Numbered from the stretch's first letter, positions 29,642 through 38,477 are shown. The stretch is DNA of 64,000 nucleotides from Planctomycetaceae bacterium (GCA_002724315.1 PBOJ01000064.1:35749-99748), one strand, 5' to 3'. Program-made: numbers and translations. The notes: a model not told the origin generated them from the letters alone.

Positions 29642-30007
29642 TCACGACGGAGGAGTGAGAATCTCCGACAGGAGCGAGGGGAGGTCGGAGGAGAACCGGC
29701 CGCGGGAGACGACCATGTTGCAACCCGCCTCACGAGCGGCCTCGAGACGCTCATGATGAACGTGTGGGCCGAATGCCAGCACACTGGGCTTGTCGGTCGG
29801 CGGGAGGTCCGACAGGAGTTCCTGGATGTTGAGAGAGGTTGTTTCGAGGTCGACGATCAAGAGTCGGGGAGTGTCGGTTTCCGTCGATGCGATTGCGGCG
29901 GTCGGGGTCCCCACCTCGCGGAGCGTCCATCCGGCTGACAACACGGCACCGCTGACTCTCGGCGCGAACATGAGGTCGTCGGAGAGGAAGACTACGTCAA
30001 CTGGCAT
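29642..30007 (-). CDS. Receiver-like protein, 121 aa
   Basis: Small alpha/beta protein starting MPVDVVFLSDDLMFAPRV. The strands DVVFLSDD, RLLIVDLE and PSVLAFGPHV, and the spacing of helices, resemble a CheY-type receiver domain. Asp in VDLE fits the phosphoacceptor position at the end of strand 3. The usual Lys of strand 5 appears replaced (CNMVVSRG), so it may be a degenerate receiver. No histidine kinase is nearby. It could also bind partners independently of phosphorylation. It lies between the DUF1598-like and CaMKII-association genes on the same strand. Confidence 0.55.
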   Translation of the reverse strand: MPVDVVFLSDDLMFAPRVSGAVLSAGWTLREVGTPTAAIASTETDTPRLLIVDLETTSLNIQELLSDLPPTDKPSVLAFGPHVHHERLEAAREAGCNMVVSRGRFSSDLPSLLSEILTPPS

Positions 30008-30026
30008 GGGTTGGGGCCGAGTGGTG

Positions 30027-30488
30027 TCAGAGGGTGATCGACCCGGCTGGTGAGCGGTGAAAATGGACGTGTTGCCAGTGGTCATCCTGAAGTTGCCAGA
30101 CCCGGGTTTCTTCCATAGCTCGCGTGGACACAATTCCGGCGTCGTCGGTCGCCTGTTGCAATCGGATGTAGCAGACAACGGCAACATCGCCCATCACGCG
30201 GAAATGGGGGCAACTGATCGTCGACTGACGTGAGAGTCCATCAGGACCGGGTGAGAGGTAATACTCGTGAAACGGCATCCCTTCGACCAGGTGTCCAGCC
30301 GCTTCCGGCTCGAAAGCCGTGAGAGCCTCGTCACAGAGTTGTTTGTACGTGTCCCAGTCCCGTTGGTCGATCGAATCGAGCAGGTCCTGGGAAAGTCTCA
30401 AGAGCGTTGAGTGGTCATCTGAAGACACGGCAGTTTTGTCGTCGGAAGAAAGGCTGGAACTGGATCCCGTGGTGAGGTCGTGATTCAC
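30027..30488 (-). CDS. CaMKII association-domain (SnoaL/NTF2-like) protein
   Basis: From a GTG at 30488 the protein has 153 residues. The block SIDQRDWDTYKQLCDEALTAFEPEA followed by GMPFHEYYL is typical of the association domain of calcium/calmodulin-dependent kinase II and its bacterial stand-alone relatives, which form NTF2-fold oligomers. Bacterial functions are mostly unknown; some members are small-molecule-binding or structural. The first 30 residues are Ser/Thr/Asp-rich and probably disordered. The GTG shares four bases (GTGA) with the stop of the Nramp-like gene, implying coupled translation and a functional link with that transporter. Confidence 0.75.
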   Translation of the reverse strand: MNHDLTTGSSSSLSSDDKTAVSSDDHSTLLRLSQDLLDSIDQRDWDTYKQLCDEALTAFEPEAAGHLVEGMPFHEYYLSPGPDGLSRQSTISCPHFRVMGDVAVVCYIRLQQATDDAGIVSTRAMEETRVWQLQDDHWQHVHFHRSPAGSITL

Positions 30489-31807
30489 GGCGTTGCCTCG
30501 AGCCAATTCGAAATCTTCGGCAGGACTTTGGCAAATGCGGTGTAGGCAGCCATGGCCAAGAGCAGGACAAACCCTGTCCATGCCAACAGATTGGTCAATG
30601 GCTTGTTGGTGTCCTGGCCCATTATGTCCTGCCGGTTGGTTAACCAGATCAGGGCCCATGCGGTCAAGGGGGCTGCCAAAACCGTTACGGCCTGGGCCGC
30701 GACGACTGCCGGAACCGGATCAAAACCGAGCTTGATCACAAGCAGCGCGACGCCCATTCCGATCACAAGAACCGTTACGGTCATGGCTCGCGTTGCCGGT
30801 TGGTCGGGGCGGCTCCCGAGTCCAAGTCCGTCAGCGAGAATGAATCCGCCGATCATCGAATTCACCAGAAACGAGGAGTAAGCAGCGGCAAACAACCCGG
30901 TACAGAACAAGGGGCGTCCCCAGGCACCAAACAACGGCGCAAGTTGCGAGGCAACCTCCGTGTAGTTTTTGAGAGGTTGGCCCCTGAGCACAGCGGCTGC
31001 AGTGCACATGATCATCAACGTAATCAAAGCCATCAGGACGGAACCCACACGAGCGTCGAGAAGGCCGGCGGCAACATCTTCGCGGGTCCAACCTTTTTGT
31101 TGCACGAGGTAGGTCTGATAAAAGGCCGCCGTGATCACGAACGTGGTGCCAACCAGGCCCAGGAGAGAAAAGTCTAGAAGGGGAGCTTTTGCTGCCTCAG
31201 CGAGGTCAGCTGCGGGAGGAGGCGCCTGGTTGGCGAGTGCAAAACCGAGGTTCAATGCAAACGAAATCAGCATCAGGCCGACAAAACACATCATCAGCCG
31301 TTCCAACGCGTGATAAAGGTTTTTGAAGGCCAACAGAAAGGCGATGGCCAGTGCGTTGAAGGCGACGATCGAATAATCGAGATACGGGAGGATCGATTCA
31401 CGGCTTTCCGGCGAAAGGACATCGCGAGAAAGTTCCTTGACCGCTGCGTCGACTCCCAGGTTGTTGCCGAATTGGAACGCGGCAGAAATGAAGAAGGTTC
31501 CGATTCCGATCAATACTGCCAGCGGACGACCGATCTTTTCGGTCAGGATGTCCAGGGGAGATTGGTTTGAAACGGAGCCGAGCCGGGCACCCATCTGCAT
31601 GAAAGCCATCATGAACACAACGGCCACGAGCACGACCCACATCAGGGCGAAACCGTGGGTCGCCCCGACCTGGGAACTTGTGGTTATGCTTCCGGGCCCA
31701 ATCACGACGCAGGCGATGATCAAGCCCGGGCCGACTCGGTGATACCATTTCGTTGGTGAAGCGGCCGTTGCGGCGGTCGAAGCTGCGGAAGCTTGTGGAT
31801 CACTCAT
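30485..31807 (-). CDS. Nramp-like transporter lacking canonical metal-binding motifs
   Basis: Polytopic membrane protein of 440 residues with about eleven helices and the Nramp/SLC11 pattern GPGLIIACVVIGPGSIT at the first. In classical Nramp proteins helix 1 has DPGN and helix 6 MPHN, which hold Mn or Fe. Here helix 1 has GPGS (residues 37-40) and helix 6 AFYQ (228-231), so none of the four standard ligand positions is kept. It may transport Mg-like or non-metal substrates, or use another site. The N-terminal 20 residues are Ala/Ser-rich. It is coupled by GTGA overlap to the CaMKII-association gene. Confidence 0.82.
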   Translation of the reverse strand: MSDPQASAASTAATAASPTKWYHRVGPGLIIACVVIGPGSITTSSQVGATHGFALMWVVLVAVVFMMAFMQMGARLGSVSNQSPLDILTEKIGRPLAVLIGIGTFFISAAFQFGNNLGVDAAVKELSRDVLSPESRESILPYLDYSIVAFNALAIAFLLAFKNLYHALERLMMCFVGLMLISFALNLGFALANQAPPPAADLAEAAKAPLLDFSLLGLVGTTFVITAAFYQTYLVQQKGWTREDVAAGLLDARVGSVLMALITLMIMCTAAAVLRGQPLKNYTEVASQLAPLFGAWGRPLFCTGLFAAAYSSFLVNSMIGGFILADGLGLGSRPDQPATRAMTVTVLVIGMGVALLVIKLGFDPVPAVVAAQAVTVLAAPLTAWALIWLTNRQDIMGQDTNKPLTNLLAWTGFVLLLAMAAYTAFAKVLPKISNWLEATP

Positions 31808-31840
31808 GGGTATGCCAGTCGAGATGAAGAGGGTTCTGGA

Positions 31841-32923
31841 TCAATCGCCAAATTGACCGAGGAAATCCATCAGGTTCCCGTCGTCGGCGTGCTCGTCTTC
31901 GTCGTCGGCCAATTCGACGTCGGCAGTTTCGTCGTCGTTGACCATCCCGTCGGACACCGGGCTGACGTTTTCATCGAAAACTGCTGCGGTGTCGGCGAGT
32001 TGATCGGGAGGAACGTCGTCGTCGAAGACGGAGTCGTGGGCGTCGTCAGTCGGGGATTGGTCGAAGGAGACCGACTCCAATTGAGCCTGGTGAGCGGAGC
32101 CGACGTTTTCATCGTCGGCGAGGTCTGTCTCGGTTGGAGGGTCTTCCCCCGGTTCTTCCATCAGGTCGTCGTCGTTAACTTCAGCTTCCTGGTCATCACG
32201 AGTACGTCGTCGGAAAAGGCCAAACAAGGATCGCGATTTGGCGGGCGGTTCGACAGGTGGTTCGGAAGCAATTACTGGATCGGTGTCTACAGAAACGCTG
32301 TCGGACGAATCAATTCCCGAATCGTCATTGTCAAAAGCCTCTGTGTCGATCGGTGTGTCTAATTCAAGGTCGATCACCGAACCCTGGTCTTCGTTTTCGG
32401 GTTCGTCACCTTCCAGGGCGTTTTCCGCAGGAAGTGCGTCAGGCGACGGAGGAGTGGGGGGCGAAGTCGTGTCCGGTACGGGAACGGATGCTTCGGCCGG
32501 AGTGTCGATGACGTAGTCGGTGACCTCCTCAGCCATTTCTTGAAATGACGGGAACTCAGCTGTGTCATCGAGGTCCGTCGATGATTCAAGGGAGGGGGAA
32601 GAAGCAACGTCAGGAGGATCTGTGGTCGTTGTGATGTGAACGATGAATTGAACGGGACCGACGGTGACGGAATCGCCGTCGGAAAGCAAAACGTCTTTCC
32701 CTGTGGGAATTGTGCGATCGGCAAGTTGCGTACCGTTGGAACTCCCAAGATCCCGGATAAGGAGCCGTTCCCCGTCGAGGGTGAATTGGCAGTGACGTCG
32801 GCTGACATCAGCGACAGGGATCCGCAATTGGCACTCTTTGCCACGTCCAACGACGGTGTCGCGGCGCAGCGGAACGTCGCTGACTCGCGATTTGTCGTGG
32901 ACGACTTCGAGTCGGACGTCCAT
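31841..32923 (-). CDS. FHA-domain protein with long acidic tail
   Basis: A 360-residue protein. An N-terminal forkhead-associated domain spans about residues 1-95, with the phosphothreonine-binding signature VVGRGKECQLRIP, SRRHCQF and GSSNGTQL. The remaining 260 residues are strongly acidic and low complexity (Asp, Glu, Ser, Thr, Pro), without a catalytic domain, broken by one basic segment (SRSLFGLFRRRTR) near residue 240. The ATG at 32923 gives the FHA start; an earlier start is improbable. FHA proteins read Ser/Thr kinase signals, but no kinase gene is in the window. Confidence 0.85.
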   Translation of the reverse strand: MDVRLEVVHDKSRVSDVPLRRDTVVGRGKECQLRIPVADVSRRHCQFTLDGERLLIRDLGSSNGTQLADRTIPTGKDVLLSDGDSVTVGPVQFIVHITTTTDPPDVASSPSLESSTDLDDTAEFPSFQEMAEEVTDYVIDTPAEASVPVPDTTSPPTPPSPDALPAENALEGDEPENEDQGSVIDLELDTPIDTEAFDNDDSGIDSSDSVSVDTDPVIASEPPVEPPAKSRSLFGLFRRRTRDDQEAEVNDDDLMEEPGEDPPTETDLADDENVGSAHQAQLESVSFDQSPTDDAHDSVFDDDVPPDQLADTAAVFDENVSPVSDGMVNDDETADVELADDEDEHADDGNLMDFLGQFGD

Positions 32924-33028
32924 GGGCACCGGTAGCGATGGGGGCGTATGGGTCAGACGACCGTCGTCGACCGCCGGAACCAATAATAGCAAGGGGCCGG
33001 AGCGATTCTCAAACCGAGAGGCTGCCGG

Positions 33029-34321
33029 TCAGGCGGCAGCGGAATCGTCGTGAGGCCCTTCCGGGAAAAGTCGCTCTTCACCGCGGACCATGGCGTCTGT
33101 CAACCGGTAGTGACCGCCCTCTTCCTGCTCCGGAAGATCGAACAGGATTTCGAACATGGCCTCTTCGATCACACTCCGCAGGCCCCGTGCGCCTGTGTCC
33201 TTGGTTTTCGCAATGCGGGCGATTTCGCCGAGAGCTTCCGGTGTGAACTCCAACTCGGCGTCTTCCATGGAGAAGAATTTCTGGTACTGCCGCACCAGGG
33301 AGTTTTTTGGCTCGGTCATGATGCGTACGAGATCCTCTTCGCCAAGTGGCAAGAGGCTACTCAAGACGGGGAGCCGCCCAACGAGTTCGGGAATCAAACC
33401 AAATTCCAGGACGTCGTCGACTGTGACGTCGGCAAGGAGTTCGCGGCGATCCTTTTCGGTTTGTTCGGGATCTTCGGTTTGGCCGAATCCGATCATGCGG
33501 CGGCCTTTGCGTTTGGCGACGATGTCGTCGAGGCCGACGAAGGTGCCACCGCAAATGAAAAGTATGTTTGTCGTATCGATCTGGATGTATTGTTGTTCGG
33601 GGTGCTTACGGCCGCCCTGTGGTGGGACGTTGGCGACGGTTCCTTCGAGCATTTTGAGCAAGGCCTGCTGGACGCCTTCGCCGGAAACGTCGCGGGTGAT
33701 CGACACATTGCTGGTCGTCTTGCCGATTTTGTCGATCTCGTCGATGAACAGGATGCCCCGCTGGGCCGCTTCGATATCAAAGTCCGCAGCGTGCAGCAGT
33801 TTGAGCAATAAATTCTCGACATCCTCGCCGACATAACCGGCTTCGGTCAGCGTGGTCGCGTCCCCAATGGCAAAGGGAACCTGGAGGTAGCGAGCCAATG
33901 TGCGGGCGAGCAAGGTTTTGCCGCAGCCAGTGGGGCCAATCATCATGATGTTGGACTTTTCGAGCTCGACGTCGTCGTCGGACTCTTCGCAGTGCATCAA
34001 CCGCTTGTAATGGTTGTGGACGGCGACGGCGAGAGTTTTTTTGGCGTGCTCCTGGCCGATAACGTAGTTTTCCAGATGGGCAACGATTTCGCGGGGCGTG
34101 GGCACGTTCGTGAACAGGCGTGCGGATTCTCCGCGGCGTCTGTGCTCCTGATCCAGAATTGACTGGCAGAGCTCAATGCACTCACCGCAGATGTATACAT
34201 CTTCGGGGCCTTCGACCAGTGGCCCGACTTCTCGGTAGCTTTTGCGGCAGAATGAACAGTTGGCGTTCTTTTTTCCGCCCGTTGCGCGATTGGTCGATGT
34301 GAAATCAGGACCCGAAGGCAT
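33029..34321 (-). CDS. clpX: ATP-dependent Clp protease ATP-binding subunit ClpX
   Basis: AAA+ unfoldase that feeds tagged proteins to ClpP. At 430 residues it has the usual size. The N-terminal zinc-binding domain is complete (C22, C25, C45 and C48 in CSFC and CGEC), Walker A is GPTGCGKT, Walker B FIDEIDKI, the arginine-sensor region [15 protein letters not shown] and the pore-loop and IGF-type ClpP-contact region are recognisable (RRMIGFGQ). clpP is not adjacent, unlike in many genomes; it may lie elsewhere. Starts at ATG with the neighbour SHOCT gene upstream. Confidence 0.96.
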   Translation of the reverse strand: MPSGPDFTSTNRATGGKKNANCSFCRKSYREVGPLVEGPEDVYICGECIELCQSILDQEHRRRGESARLFTNVPTPREIVAHLENYVIGQEHAKKTLAVAVHNHYKRLMHCEESDDDVELEKSNIMMIGPTGCGKTLLARTLARYLQVPFAIGDATTLTEAGYVGEDVENLLLKLLHAADFDIEAAQRGILFIDEIDKIGKTTSNVSITRDVSGEGVQQALLKMLEGTVANVPPQGGRKHPEQQYIQIDTTNILFICGGTFVGLDDIVAKRKGRRMIGFGQTEDPEQTEKDRRELLADVTVDDVLEFGLIPELVGRLPVLSSLLPLGEEDLVRIMTEPKNSLVRQYQKFFSMEDAELEFTPEALGEIARIAKTKDTGARGLRSVIEEAMFEILFDLPEQEEGGHYRLTDAMVRGEERLFPEGPHDDSAAA

Positions 34322-34396
34322 GTCGCGTCTCGTGTTGTATGCCGCTGCAGAGGGTGGCAGGCCGTTGTTGTTTGGTATTCCGGAATTGCCAGAGTG

Positions 34397-34687
34397 TCAG
34401 GTATCGGTTTCGACATCTTGACTGCGGGACGGCAGGATCCGGTTCTTGATGGATCGGAATTCTTCGGCCGTGAGGTCACCCTGACGTCGCATTTCTTCGT
34501 ATAGAACCAGCAATTCTTCCGGATCGGCGGAATTCTCGGATGCGTTTTCGACAAATCGTGCCCGAATCCAGAAGCCAATCAACAGAAGGGACGCGAGTAT
34601 GCCGAGGAGCACGGCCATTGTCGGAAGAAATGTCGAACCTGAGACGATATCGCGAAGGTTTCTGGATGCGAGGAGAGGAGTGGTCAT
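34397..34687 (-). CDS. Small membrane protein with SHOCT-like C-terminus
   Basis: Ninety-six residues: one N-terminal membrane helix (FLPTMAVLLGILASLLLIGFW) and a C-terminal helical hairpin LVLYEEMRRQGDLTAEEFRSIKNRIL that matches the short SHOCT oligomerisation motif (LxxLKxLxDxGxITxEEFExxKxxLL). SHOCT peptides are found in many membrane and stress proteins. It precedes clpX with 75 bases between and may share its transcript. Function unknown. Confidence 0.7.
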   Translation of the reverse strand: MTTPLLASRNLRDIVSGSTFLPTMAVLLGILASLLLIGFWIRARFVENASENSADPEELLVLYEEMRRQGDLTAEEFRSIKNRILPSRSQDVETDT

Positions 34688-34886
34688 GGGGAAACGATCA
34701 GTGAGAGTGTCGCGGAATTGGCAGATGTGACTGAATTGCTGCGATTATTCAGCGGTTTTCGGGGGGCGGCAAGGGGCGCCCCCTCTCTGTGTACCGTTTT
34801 TGGCGGCGTCGTGCAGTTTGTTGCGGCATCCCGCGAGGATTCCTAAAATCGCGGTCTGTGACGGAATCAGAGACGGGGATGGGAAG

Positions 34887-35372
34887 GTGGATTTCCAGGA
34901 ACGACTGCAACGAGCCGTTGAACGTGGGCAACAGGCTCGGGATACCCGTAGTCGAGAAGCGGCGGAGAAGGCACTTTCGGAGGAGGAATCTCGGAGTTTG
35001 CACTCCGAATACCGCCTGGAACTCAGTGACCGAATTGGAACATGCCTGGAACAATTGGTGGACCAGTTTCCGGGCTTTCAACTCGAGTCGATCGTGGGCG
35101 ATGAAGGTTGGGGTTCGGTAGTCGTTCGAGACGACATCGCCTTGGGCGAATCCGGTAAACCTGCGAATTTGTACAGCCGGATGCAGATCCTTATCCGTCC
35201 GTTTTCGGAAGGTCGACTGGTCGAATTGGTGGCCAAAGCGACGATTCGCAATCGCGAGGTGTTCAATCGATCTCGGTATCAGATGCTTGGGCAGGTCGAC
35301 GTGGAGAGTTTCTCTGAAAACATCGACCTGTGGGTTCTGGAATACGCCGAGAAATTTGCGGCCACGGAATAG
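34887..35372 (+). CDS. Hypothetical protein, 161 aa
   Basis: From a GTG at 34887, 161 residues without membrane helix or signal peptide. A charged helical N-terminus (RLQRAVERGQQAR, EEESRSLHSEYRLEL) leads into an alpha/beta C-terminal region with RMQILIRPFSEGRLVELVAKATIRNRE. I do not recognise a family. A longer frame to 34800 lacks a plausible start signal. It ends 9 bases before the aldolase gene on the same strand and may be cotranscribed with it. Confidence 0.6.
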   Translation: MDFQERLQRAVERGQQARDTRSREAAEKALSEEESRSLHSEYRLELSDRIGTCLEQLVDQFPGFQLESIVGDEGWGSVVVRDDIALGESGKPANLYSRMQILIRPFSEGRLVELVAKATIRNREVFNRSRYQMLGQVDVESFSENIDLWVLEYAEKFAATE

Positions 35373-35381
35373 AGGTCAGTC

Positions 35382-36032
35382 GTGAGTCGAGAAGTTGATT
35401 TGCAGCGTGTGCTTGACGGGGGCGTGGTGGCCATCATCCGCGCGTCTTCAGGCGATCAACTGGTTGATGTGGCCGAGGCGCTTTATTCCGGTGGAATTGA
35501 GGTGATCGAGGTCACCTTTACCGTTCCGGGGGTTCTGGAAATCCTCTCAGCTGTCCGCGACAGGCTGGGAGAGAAGATCCTGTTGGGTGCCGGCACGGTG
35601 CTGGACGCAGAAAGTGCCCGAGCCGCCATGCTGGCCGGTGCCGAGTTTATCGTCTGCCCGACGGTGAATGTCGATGTGATCCGGATGTGTCGGCGTTACG
35701 ACAAACTGGTGATGCCGGGGGCATTGACACCGACAGAGGTTGTGTCGGCCTGGGAGGCCGGAGCGGATATCGTGAAGGTGTTTCCGGCGGACGTCGGCGG
35801 CCCGGGCTATCTCAAGGCACTCCACGGCCCATTGCCGCAGGTGAAACTCCTGCCCACCGGTGGAGTGGATCTGGAGACCATTGGCGGGTTCTTTGCGGCC
35901 GGTGCCTGCGCAGTGGGGCTGGGCAGCGCGCTGGTCGAGAAGCAGGCGGTTGCCGATGGCGACATGGCCCGCATCCGGTCGCAGGCGGAGGCCTACGTCG
36001 CGGCAGTTGCTGCTGCCAGGGGGGCGGAATAG
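35382..36032 (+). CDS. eda: KDPG/KHG aldolase
   Basis: Class I aldolase of 216 residues that cleaves 2-keto-3-deoxy-6-phosphogluconate to pyruvate and glyceraldehyde 3-phosphate (Entner-Doudoroff), or 4-hydroxy-2-oxoglutarate. Catalytic Glu43 (VIEVTFT) and the Schiff-base Lys132 in VKVFPA are in place, and the phosphate-binding LPTGGV is conserved; the trimeric TIM-barrel fold is expected. Starts at GTG. No edd or glucose-6-phosphate dehydrogenase gene is nearby. It meets the reverse Tat gene end to end with nine bases between. Confidence 0.92.
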   Translation: MSREVDLQRVLDGGVVAIIRASSGDQLVDVAEALYSGGIEVIEVTFTVPGVLEILSAVRDRLGEKILLGAGTVLDAESARAAMLAGAEFIVCPTVNVDVIRMCRRYDKLVMPGALTPTEVVSAWEAGADIVKVFPADVGGPGYLKALHGPLPQVKLLPTGGVDLETIGGFFAAGACAVGLGSALVEKQAVADGDMARIRSQAEAYVAAVAAARGAE

Positions 36033-36041
36033 GGCGGCAGG

Positions 36042-36410
36042 CTATTCCGGGTCGCTGCGGTTCAGGTCGGAGTCGTCAGTTTCGGCGACGCCGTCTGGGT
36101 TCCCGCTTTCGGCCTGGTCGTCACCGGGTGGCTCGGTGTCATCCACAGCTACGGGCGGTTCGAACTTCGGGGCCGTCACGTTGTCCAACTCGTCGTCGGC
36201 CATCGGCCGTTCGGCAGTGGGGCCGGGGTCATATGAGGCAACTCCATGCACTTCGTCCTCGATGCCTCGCATGCCCTTTTTGAACTCGGTGAGTCCCTTG
36301 CCCATGTTGCGGGCGACTTCAGGGAGTTTCTTTCCGAAGAGGAGCAGGGCAATGAACAGGACGATGATCATTTCCTGGTAGCCGAAACCAAAAGCCAACA
36401 CGGCGTCCAT
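36042..36410 (-). CDS. Sec-independent translocase, TatA/TatB-type
   Basis: A 122-residue protein with the Tat A/B/E architecture: a short periplasmic start, one membrane helix (YQEMIIVLFIALLLFG), the hinge FGKKLPE and an amphipathic helix ARNMGKGLTEFKKGM, then a 70-residue acidic, proline-rich tail. The long acidic tail is commoner in TatB, but the hinge and FGKKLPE block are TatA-like, so the type is left open. From the ATG at 36410; an upstream extension of 29 codons is unlikely. A second smaller tat gene lies directly upstream. Confidence 0.9.
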   Translation of the reverse strand: MDAVLAFGFGYQEMIIVLFIALLLFGKKLPEVARNMGKGLTEFKKGMRGIEDEVHGVASYDPGPTAERPMADDELDNVTAPKFEPPVAVDDTEPPGDDQAESGNPDGVAETDDSDLNRSDPE

Positions 36411-36456
36411 GGGAAGGATCTCTTTCAGGGGAAAGTGGACAGGACAGGCAGGCAGG

Positions 36457-36636
36457 TCACACGTCTTCAGGAGGAGGGGCGCCGTCTTCGGGGTCATCAG
36501 CGTCGTTGATGCCCTTCTTGAATTCGGTCACGCTCTGGCCGATGGATCGCATCATGGTCGGGATTCGTTTGCCACCAAAGAAAAGCAGGATGATCACCAG
36601 CACGATCAGCATCTGCCAAATGCCGGGGGTAAACAT
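36457..36636 (-). CDS. tatA: Sec-independent translocase TatA, 59 aa
   Basis: A short reverse reading frame beginning MFTPGIWQMLIVLVIILLF and ending in EDGAPPPEDV. It has one membrane helix (residues 6-22), the conserved FFGGKRIP hinge and the amphipathic helix RSIGQSVTEFKKG, all typical of TatA. It is 46 bases upstream of the larger TatA/B-type gene, so the two probably form an operon supplying the Tat pore; tatC is not in the window. Its Rieske substrate candidate is encoded at 43.2 kb. Confidence 0.88.
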   Translation of the reverse strand: MFTPGIWQMLIVLVIILLFFGGKRIPTMMRSIGQSVTEFKKGINDADDPEDGAPPPEDV

Positions 36637-37070
36637 GGTTCAGTGACCTTGAAAGTGTTGGACTGAAGGCGTCAGCTATCAGCTCGATGGGACAACATCC
36701 AGGGAAAACCGTAGAAGAGGGGCCAGCCTTGATCACGACCATACCGGACGTCTGCAAAGCGGGTTGGCCGGTCCTGTTTCGGGGAGCCGTGACGGGCACT
36801 CAGCCTCGGGGCAGGAAACCCCTCTGACGCCCACTCGTTCGCCCCGCCGGGAGGACCGGCAGGAAGGTCGAGCGGAACGGCGTCATTGTAACCCGTGTGG
36901 GGGGGGTGTCAACGGTTGTGCTCGGCCTCGCAAGAGGGGCGTCGGGGATTGCCTTTCTGGAGGCGATCCGTATGCTGAGCGTTGGACCTGCCGTGGGTGA
37001 GGCTGGGAACTGAACTCATCGGCAGAAGTGGTGGGGACCGTCTTGGGTCCAGGGGTCAGGCGAACGGGCT
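36637..37070. other. 434-base region without a coding gene
   Basis: Divergent spacer between the reverse tatA and the forward membrane-protein gene. I see no supported reading frame. Its distinctive content is a nested inverted repeat at 36767-36860, listed separately. Downstream bases (36900-37070) are G-rich with no recognisable regulatory motif. Confidence 0.5.
36767..36860. repeat. Nested inverted repeat, possible structured RNA
   Basis: GCCGGTCCT (36767-36775) and AGGACCGGC (36852-36860) are perfect 9-base complements. Inside, CGGGG/CCCCG (36780-36784 with 36842-36846), GGGC/GCCC (36794-36797 with 36829-36832), CAG/CTG (36801-36803 with 36824-36826) and GGGG/CCCC (36808-36811 with 36819-36822) pair in register around the seven-base loop CAGGAAA. 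The internal loops are nearly symmetrical, including a 9-by-9 loop. It could be an RNA element, a 5' leader of tatA, or chance in GC-rich DNA. Confidence 0.4.
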
Positions 37071-38477
37071 ATGCGCGATTTGCTCACAGGGTACGATGTC
37101 AATGCGCCGACATGGTTCTATCTGTCGTCGTTGTTGATCGTGGCCGTGTTTTTCCGTTTTGGCCGGATCTGGTCACTGCGAAACATCGACGTCGTGCTGT
37201 TGCTGAGCTTGGCGCCGGGACTGTTGATGGTTGAACCCGAGCGGTTGGACATCCGGGTTGACGAGCAGGCCGAGCGATTTCATCTGCTGCGGGCGTGGGG
37301 CACGACGTGGTTGTTCGCCGGGGCCGGCCTGGTGTTGGTGCGGTTGTTGTGTGATCCCCTGTTCAAACGTCGCCCCCTGATCGAACCCAATCTCGCGGCA
37401 CAGGGTTTGGTCTTTCTGGCGATTTCGGCCTTCGCGTTTCTGATGAGCAAGGTGGTTGTCGATCCCCCCTCGTCGGCGGCGCGATCGGCGGTGACTCGCG
37501 GAGAAGGCGTGTTGCGACGTCAGGACGTGAGTGAACCTGCAGCTGGAGCGGCCTCTACGGCTGCTGGTGCGGCAGCAACGGCCGTTGTTGAAGCCGTGGC
37601 CCCGCCACGGGGAAGCTGGCGAAATCGGAGGAGAATTCGGGAACTGGCTGCAAAGATCATCCCCGTGGTTGCTCACCTGGCGGTTGTTGTCGGTCTCTAC
37701 ATGGTGGGGCTTTTGCACTTTAGCGACCGTCGCCAAGGGGTGGCGATGGCAACACTGTATCTGCTGATGCCTTGCACATCGTACGACGTGGGGGAAGTTG
37801 ACCACGTGTTGCCGGCCGCATTCTGCATCCTCGCGTTCCTGGCTGTTCGGCGGCCGCTGTTGGCCGGTGCACTGATGGGAGGAGCCTGCGGCTCGTTGGT
37901 CCTGTTGCCGGTGTTCTTGTCACTGGTGCCCCTTTGGTTTGCCTACTACGAGCGACGGCGCGGGGTGTTGTTTGTCGTGTCGCTGGTTGCCGTAGGAGGT
38001 GCCTTGCAGGTCGGTGTCGTGGCACTCACTTCACCAGATCTCTCCGAGTTTTCTGTCCGGCTTCAGGAGTCCGTACAGGCGGTGTTCAAGGAATTCATGG
38101 GAGAGACAATCACCGACGGCGGCGGCGTGGGGGTGGGGTTCTGGAACTCGAACAATCTGGTTTATCGGATTCCGGTGATTGTCGTCTTCGGCGTGATGCT
38201 CGGGGTGTTGACCATCTGGCCCCGAATCAAAACGCTCGAACATCTGATCTCTCAGACGGCGGCTGTGGTCGTGGCCACGCAGTTCTGGTACTCCCATCAG
38301 GGGGGTGTCTACGTGCTGTGGTATCTCCCGCTGTTGCTGCTGGTGGTATTCCGACCGAGATTGGCAGCGGTCCATCTGTCGGCAACGGAACCGGGAGCGG
38401 GGTGGTATGAGCCCATTGGCTCTCACGTGCCGGTTGGTCCCGGGCTGGGCCCCGGCGGCACCCGGTTGTGGCACTAG
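37071..38477 (+). CDS. Polytopic membrane protein, 468 aa
   Basis: Integral membrane protein with about ten hydrophobic segments. I do not recognise a family with certainty; the layout recalls bacterial membrane-embedded glycosyltransferase-like or polymer-processing proteins, but no catalytic Asp pair or other signature is clear. Between helices three and four (about residues 145-180) sits an Ala/Glu/Pro low-complexity loop. Tracts such as NIDVVLLLSLAPGLLMVEPERLDIR near the N-terminus and FWNSNNLVYRIPV near residue 355 may be conserved landmarks. The last 40 residues are Gly/Pro-rich. The FIST gene follows closely downstream. Confidence 0.55.
   Translation: MRDLLTGYDVNAPTWFYLSSLLIVAVFFRFGRIWSLRNIDVVLLLSLAPGLLMVEPERLDIRVDEQAERFHLLRAWGTTWLFAGAGLVLVRLLCDPLFKRRPLIEPNLAAQGLVFLAISAFAFLMSKVVVDPPSSAARSAVTRGEGVLRRQDVSEPAAGAASTAAGAAATAVVEAVAPPRGSWRNRRRIRELAAKIIPVVAHLAVVVGLYMVGLLHFSDRRQGVAMATLYLLMPCTSYDVGEVDHVLPAAFCILAFLAVRRPLLAGALMGGACGSLVLLPVFLSLVPLWFAYYERRRGVLFVVSLVAVGGALQVGVVALTSPDLSEFSVRLQESVQAVFKEFMGETITDGGGVGVGFWNSNNLVYRIPVIVVFGVMLGVLTIWPRIKTLEHLISQTAAVVVATQFWYSHQGGVYVLWYLPLLLLVVFRPRLAAVHLSATEPGAGWYEPIGSHVPVGPGLGPGGTRLWH

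Noticed and set aside
31841..32923. Acidic low-complexity part of the FHA protein as a frameshifted gene
   Set aside because: The frame is continuous and the FHA domain is intact; acidic tails are common in planctomycete proteins.
36767..36860. Nested repeat as a 4.5S/SRP RNA
   Set aside because: The size is right, but the conserved apical GGAAGGAAGCAG region is not present on either strand.
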